A stretch of DNA of 64,000 nucleotides, from assembly GCF_004296935.1 (NCBI RefSeq), contig NZ_SCVH01000021.1:62001-126000 (forward strand), in the 5' to 3' direction. The notes under the pieces are model-generated. The model was not told the origin of the DNA. It searched no databases and saw only the letters and a program-made list of their open reading frames with translations. The stretch is from Reyranella sp. GTDB taxonomy: Bacteria; Pseudomonadota; Alphaproteobacteria; Reyranellales; Reyranellaceae. Made by a program: the position numbers and the translations under genes. Below, one piece after another: positions 61,804-64,000 of the stretch; the stretch's first letter is position 1; every line of letters begins with the position of its first letter.

Positions 61804-62606
61804 GCCGAAATGGTCCGTTGGCGCTCGTCTTCCACACGCTGTTCGTGACCTTCATGCTGGCGCCGATCCTGGTCGTCTGTTGGGTCGCCTTCACGCCCGA
61901 AGGTTTTCTCTCGTTCCCGACCGACCGCTGGTCGCTGCGCTGGTTCTACGCCATCGCCCGCTACCCCGAGTTCATCTCGGCCTTCTGGCGTAGCCTGTGG
62001 CTGGGAGCGTTGTCGTCGGCGATCGCCGTCGCCTTCTCGGTGCCGGCGGCGCTCGCCATTGCGCGCTATCGTTTCCGCGGCCGCGAGGCGATCACGGCGC
62101 TGTTCATGTCGCCGCTGATGATCCCGCACGTCGTGCTGGGTATCGCTTTCCTGCGTTTCTTCACGGAGATCGGCCTCGGCGGCACCTTCGTGGGCCTGGT
62201 GCTGGCGCACATCGTCATCGTGCTGCCGTTTGCGCTCCGCCTCACCCTCGCCTCGGCGGTCGGCCTGGATCGCGCGATCGAACATGCCGCGGTGTCGCTC
62301 GGCGCCTCGGAGTGGACGGTACTGAAGCGCATCACCCTGCCGCTGGTCCTGCCGGGGCTGGCGAGCGGCTGGGCGCTGGCCTTCATCAATTCCTTCGACG
62401 AGGTGACGATGACCGTCTTCATCGCCGCTCCCGGAACGGAAACCCTGCCGGTGCGCATGTTCCTCTACATCCAGGACAATATCGATCCGCTGGTGACGTC
62501 GGTCTCGGCCTGCGTGATCGTCATCACCGTGGCGGCGCTGGTGGTGATGGACCGCGCCTACGGGCTGGAGAGGCTTCTGGTCGGAAAGGGCGCCGATGGC
62601 CGCTAG
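61800..62606 (+). CDS. ABC transporter permease (PotC-like)
   Basis: A 268-residue permease with six segments and an EAA loop (HAAVSLGASEWTVLKRITLPLVLPGL) near residue 161. It overlaps the previous permease by ATGA and the next gene by 11 bp. The DEVTMTVFIAAPGTETLPVRMF stretch near residue 200 is a family hallmark of PotC-like subunits. It completes a classic receptor-ATPase-two-permease importer, apart from the inserted phosphatase. Confidence 0.93.
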   Translation: MSRNGPLALVFHTLFVTFMLAPILVVCWVAFTPEGFLSFPTDRWSLRWFYAIARYPEFISAFWRSLWLGALSSAIAVAFSVPAALAIARYRFRGREAITALFMSPLMIPHVVLGIAFLRFFTEIGLGGTFVGLVLAHIVIVLPFALRLTLASAVGLDRAIEHAAVSLGASEWTVLKRITLPLVLPGLASGWALAFINSFDEVTMTVFIAAPGTETLPVRMFLYIQDNIDPLVTSVSACVIVITVAALVVMDRAYGLERLLVGKGADGR

Positions 62607-63720
62607 CGACTACGACGTCGCCGTCGTCGGTGGCGGGTTGGTCGGCGTCGCCACGGCCTGGGGCCTGGCGCGCGAGGGCTGCCGGGTCGTCGTGCTCGAC
62701 GAGGGCGACCGCGCCGTGCGCGCGTCTCGCGGCAACTTCGCGCTCGTCTGGGTGCAGAGCAAGGGCCTCGGCCTGCCGGAATACGCCGGCTGGACGATCC
62801 GCTCGTCCAACGCGTGGGGCGGCTTCGCGCAGACCCTGAAGGAGGAGACCGGTCTCGATGTCTCCTTCCAGCGTCCCGGCGGATTTCATCTGGCGCTTTC
62901 GGACAGGGAGCTGGAGGCGCGTGCCAACATCCTGAAGCGCCTGCACAACCAGCCCGGCATCGTCGACTACAAGACCGAGATCATGGACCACGCGCAGGTC
63001 GCCAGGATGCTGCCCGATATCGGACCCGAGGTGGTGGGGGGCAGTTTTTGCCCCATCGATGGCCATGTGAATTCGCTGCGCCTGTTTCGCACGCTTCATA
63101 CGGCGATCAAGGCGCGCGGTGTCACCTACCTGCCGAGCCATCGCGTCGAGAAGATCACCAAGGAGGGCGGCGAGTTCCGGCTCGCGACCGAACACGGCGA
63201 GATTCGTGCGGGCAAGGTGGCGCTGGCCGCCGGCAACGCCAACATGCGGCTGGCACCTATGGTCGGCCTCGAAGCGCCGATGAGGCCGGAGCGCGGCCAG
63301 ATCGTCGTCACCGAGCGGCTGCGGCCGTTCCTCAACCATCCGGTGGTCACCTTGCGCCAGACCGACGAGGGTACGGTGATGATCGGCGATTCCAAGGAAG
63401 AGAGCGTCGATCCCGCCGGCCTCACGATCGGTGTCAGCGCCACCGAAGCCGAACGTGCGGTGCGCCAGTTCCCGCTGCTGTCCAACGTGAACGTGGTTCG
63501 CACCTGGAGCGCGATCCGGGTGATGACCCAGGACGGTTTCCCGATCTATGACGAGTCGGAGACGCATCCCGGCGCCTTCACCGTCTGCTGTCATTCGGGC
63601 GTCACCCTGGCCGCCAATCACGCGCTCACCGTGGCGCCGATGATCGCCCGCGGCGCCCTCGACATATCGCTGGTTGCGCCCTTCAGCGCACGGAGGTTCC
63701 ATGTTCAAGCGGCTGGCTGA
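62596..63720 (+). CDS. DadA/glycine oxidase-type FAD-dependent oxidoreductase
   Basis: A 374-residue flavoprotein. The FAD-binding Rossmann motif is VVGGGLVGVATAWGLA (10-25), and a late GVTLAANHA motif near 335 supplies the second FAD contact. The fold is DAO/DadA-like, as in D-amino acid, sarcosine, opine and hydrogen-cyanide-forming glycine oxidases (beta/HcnC subunits). It lies inside the ABC operon and is followed by a small 2Fe-2S gene, an arrangement known from opine and glycine oxidase operons. It would oxidise the C-N bond of the imported amine or amino acid. Confidence 0.92.
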   Translation: MAASDYDVAVVGGGLVGVATAWGLAREGCRVVVLDEGDRAVRASRGNFALVWVQSKGLGLPEYAGWTIRSSNAWGGFAQTLKEETGLDVSFQRPGGFHLALSDRELEARANILKRLHNQPGIVDYKTEIMDHAQVARMLPDIGPEVVGGSFCPIDGHVNSLRLFRTLHTAIKARGVTYLPSHRVEKITKEGGEFRLATEHGEIRAGKVALAAGNANMRLAPMVGLEAPMRPERGQIVVTERLRPFLNHPVVTLRQTDEGTVMIGDSKEESVDPAGLTIGVSATEAERAVRQFPLLSNVNVVRTWSAIRVMTQDGFPIYDESETHPGAFTVCCHSGVTLAANHALTVAPMIARGALDISLVAPFSARRFHVQAAG

Positions 63721-63994
63721 GGCGGGGGCATCCGTCGCCATCACCGTCGATGGCAAACAGGTGGCGGCACGGGCCGGCGACACGGTCGCGGCGGCGCTGA
63801 TCGCCGCCGGCATCGCCCATTGCCGCACGACTCCCGTATCCGGTGCGCCGCGCGCGCCGTATTGCCTGATGGGCGTCTGCTTCGAGTGCCTTGTCACCAT
63901 CGACGGCGTCGGCAGCCGCCAGGGCTGTCTCGTGCCGGTGCGCGACGGCATGGCGGTCGAGACGCAAACCGGCAAGCGTGAGGCTGGGCGATGA
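63701..63994 (+). CDS. Small 2Fe-2S subunit (HcnA/SoxD-like) of a DadA-type dehydrogenase
   Basis: A 97-residue BFD-independent plant-type ferredoxin-like subunit. Cluster ligands are C55-x4-C60-x2-C63-x12-C76 (YCLMGVCFECLV, RQGC), matching the HcnA type of opine/HCN synthase gamma subunits. It would relay electrons between the FAD-containing alpha and beta subunits. CGGAGG is seven bases before the ATG. The start overlaps the DadA gene end by 20 bp and the next gene by ATGA. Confidence 0.93.
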   Translation: MFKRLAEAGASVAITVDGKQVAARAGDTVAAALIAAGIAHCRTTPVSGAPRAPYCLMGVCFECLVTIDGVGSRQGCLVPVRDGMAVETQTGKREAGR

Positions 63995-64000
63995 CAAAGG
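63991..64000 (+). CDS. Start of the next operon gene (3' cut; probably the FAD-dependent HcnB-type subunit)
   Basis: An ATG overlapping the 2Fe-2S gene stop (ATGACAAAGG) marks the beginning of another coding region cut by the window's end. By analogy with hcnABC and opine oxidase operons it is likely an HcnB-type FAD/NAD(P)-binding alpha subunit, but only three codons are visible. Confidence 0.4.

Noticed and set aside
1..64000. Prophage, insertion sequence or plasmid functions
   Set aside because: No transposase, integrase, phage structural or replication gene was recognised on either strand; only short palindromes and the repeated MFS tail hint at past rearrangement.

Overview
The window is a GC-rich, densely packed bacterial chromosome segment. 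The gene set points to an alphaproteobacterium of the Bradyrhizobium or Reyranella kind: orphan Bug-type and other solute receptors, CaiB-type CoA-transferases, thiolase/DUF35 pairs, CODH-like molybdenum hydroxylases, group II truncated haemoglobin, GlcG-like proteins and many single-gene redox enzymes. That placement is inferred from gene content, not from a marker gene. No rRNA, tRNA, CRISPR array, transposase or integrase was seen.

Layout. 1-9.1 kb: a GST cut by the window edge, a TauD dioxygenase, VOC and GlcG-like proteins, a large class III cyclase/AAA/TPR signalling protein, a redoxin, an orphan ABC receptor and an MFS permease. The 3' end of the MFS gene recurs twice upstream (2481-2684 and 6690-6761), so this stretch is punctuated by direct repeats. 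9.2-14.9 kb: acid and CoA metabolism (HpaI-type aldolase, acyl-CoA ligase, CaiB CoA-transferase, thiolase-like protein with DUF35 partner). 14.9-27 kb: single-gene functions, including a truncated haemoglobin and an odd SDR sharing an FNR/FixK-like box, a DUF1194 protein, two MFS pumps, an amidohydrolase, a glutamine amidotransferase-like hydrolase, an acyl-CoA dehydrogenase, a YghU-like GST and a flavin monooxygenase. 27-35 kb: antiporter, Sel1 protein, M23 peptidase, ethanolamine-type permease, desaturase, cold-shock protein and transglutaminase.

35.2-37.6 kb holds the most striking locus, a three-gene operon: a secreted-type peptide with eleven Trp-x-Asn motifs, a radical SAM/SPASM maturase 4 bp downstream, and an exported CxxC protein overlapping the maturase by ATGA. 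It reads as a GrrA/GrrM-type cyclophane ('triceptide') RiPP system with an undescribed exported partner. 37.6-46 kb: Bug receptor, membrane proteins, a predicted bacterial pepsin-like aspartic protease (two DTG motifs 182 residues apart), multicopper oxidase, second cold-shock protein, a beta-lactamase-fold serine hydrolase, two very small genes and a perfect 25-bp hairpin.

46-53 kb: molybdenum hydroxylase genes with two different large subunits around one FAD/FeS subunit pair. 53-58 kb: an MpaB-like oxygenase, an FtsJ/RlmM-like methyltransferase and two LysR regulators, each with a palindromic candidate operator upstream. 58.3-64 kb: an ABC uptake operon of the polyamine/opine type joined without gaps to a histidine phosphatase, a DadA-like FAD oxidase and a small 2Fe-2S subunit, and continuing past the window edge; it looks like import plus oxidation of an amino-acid-like or opine-like substrate under LysR control.
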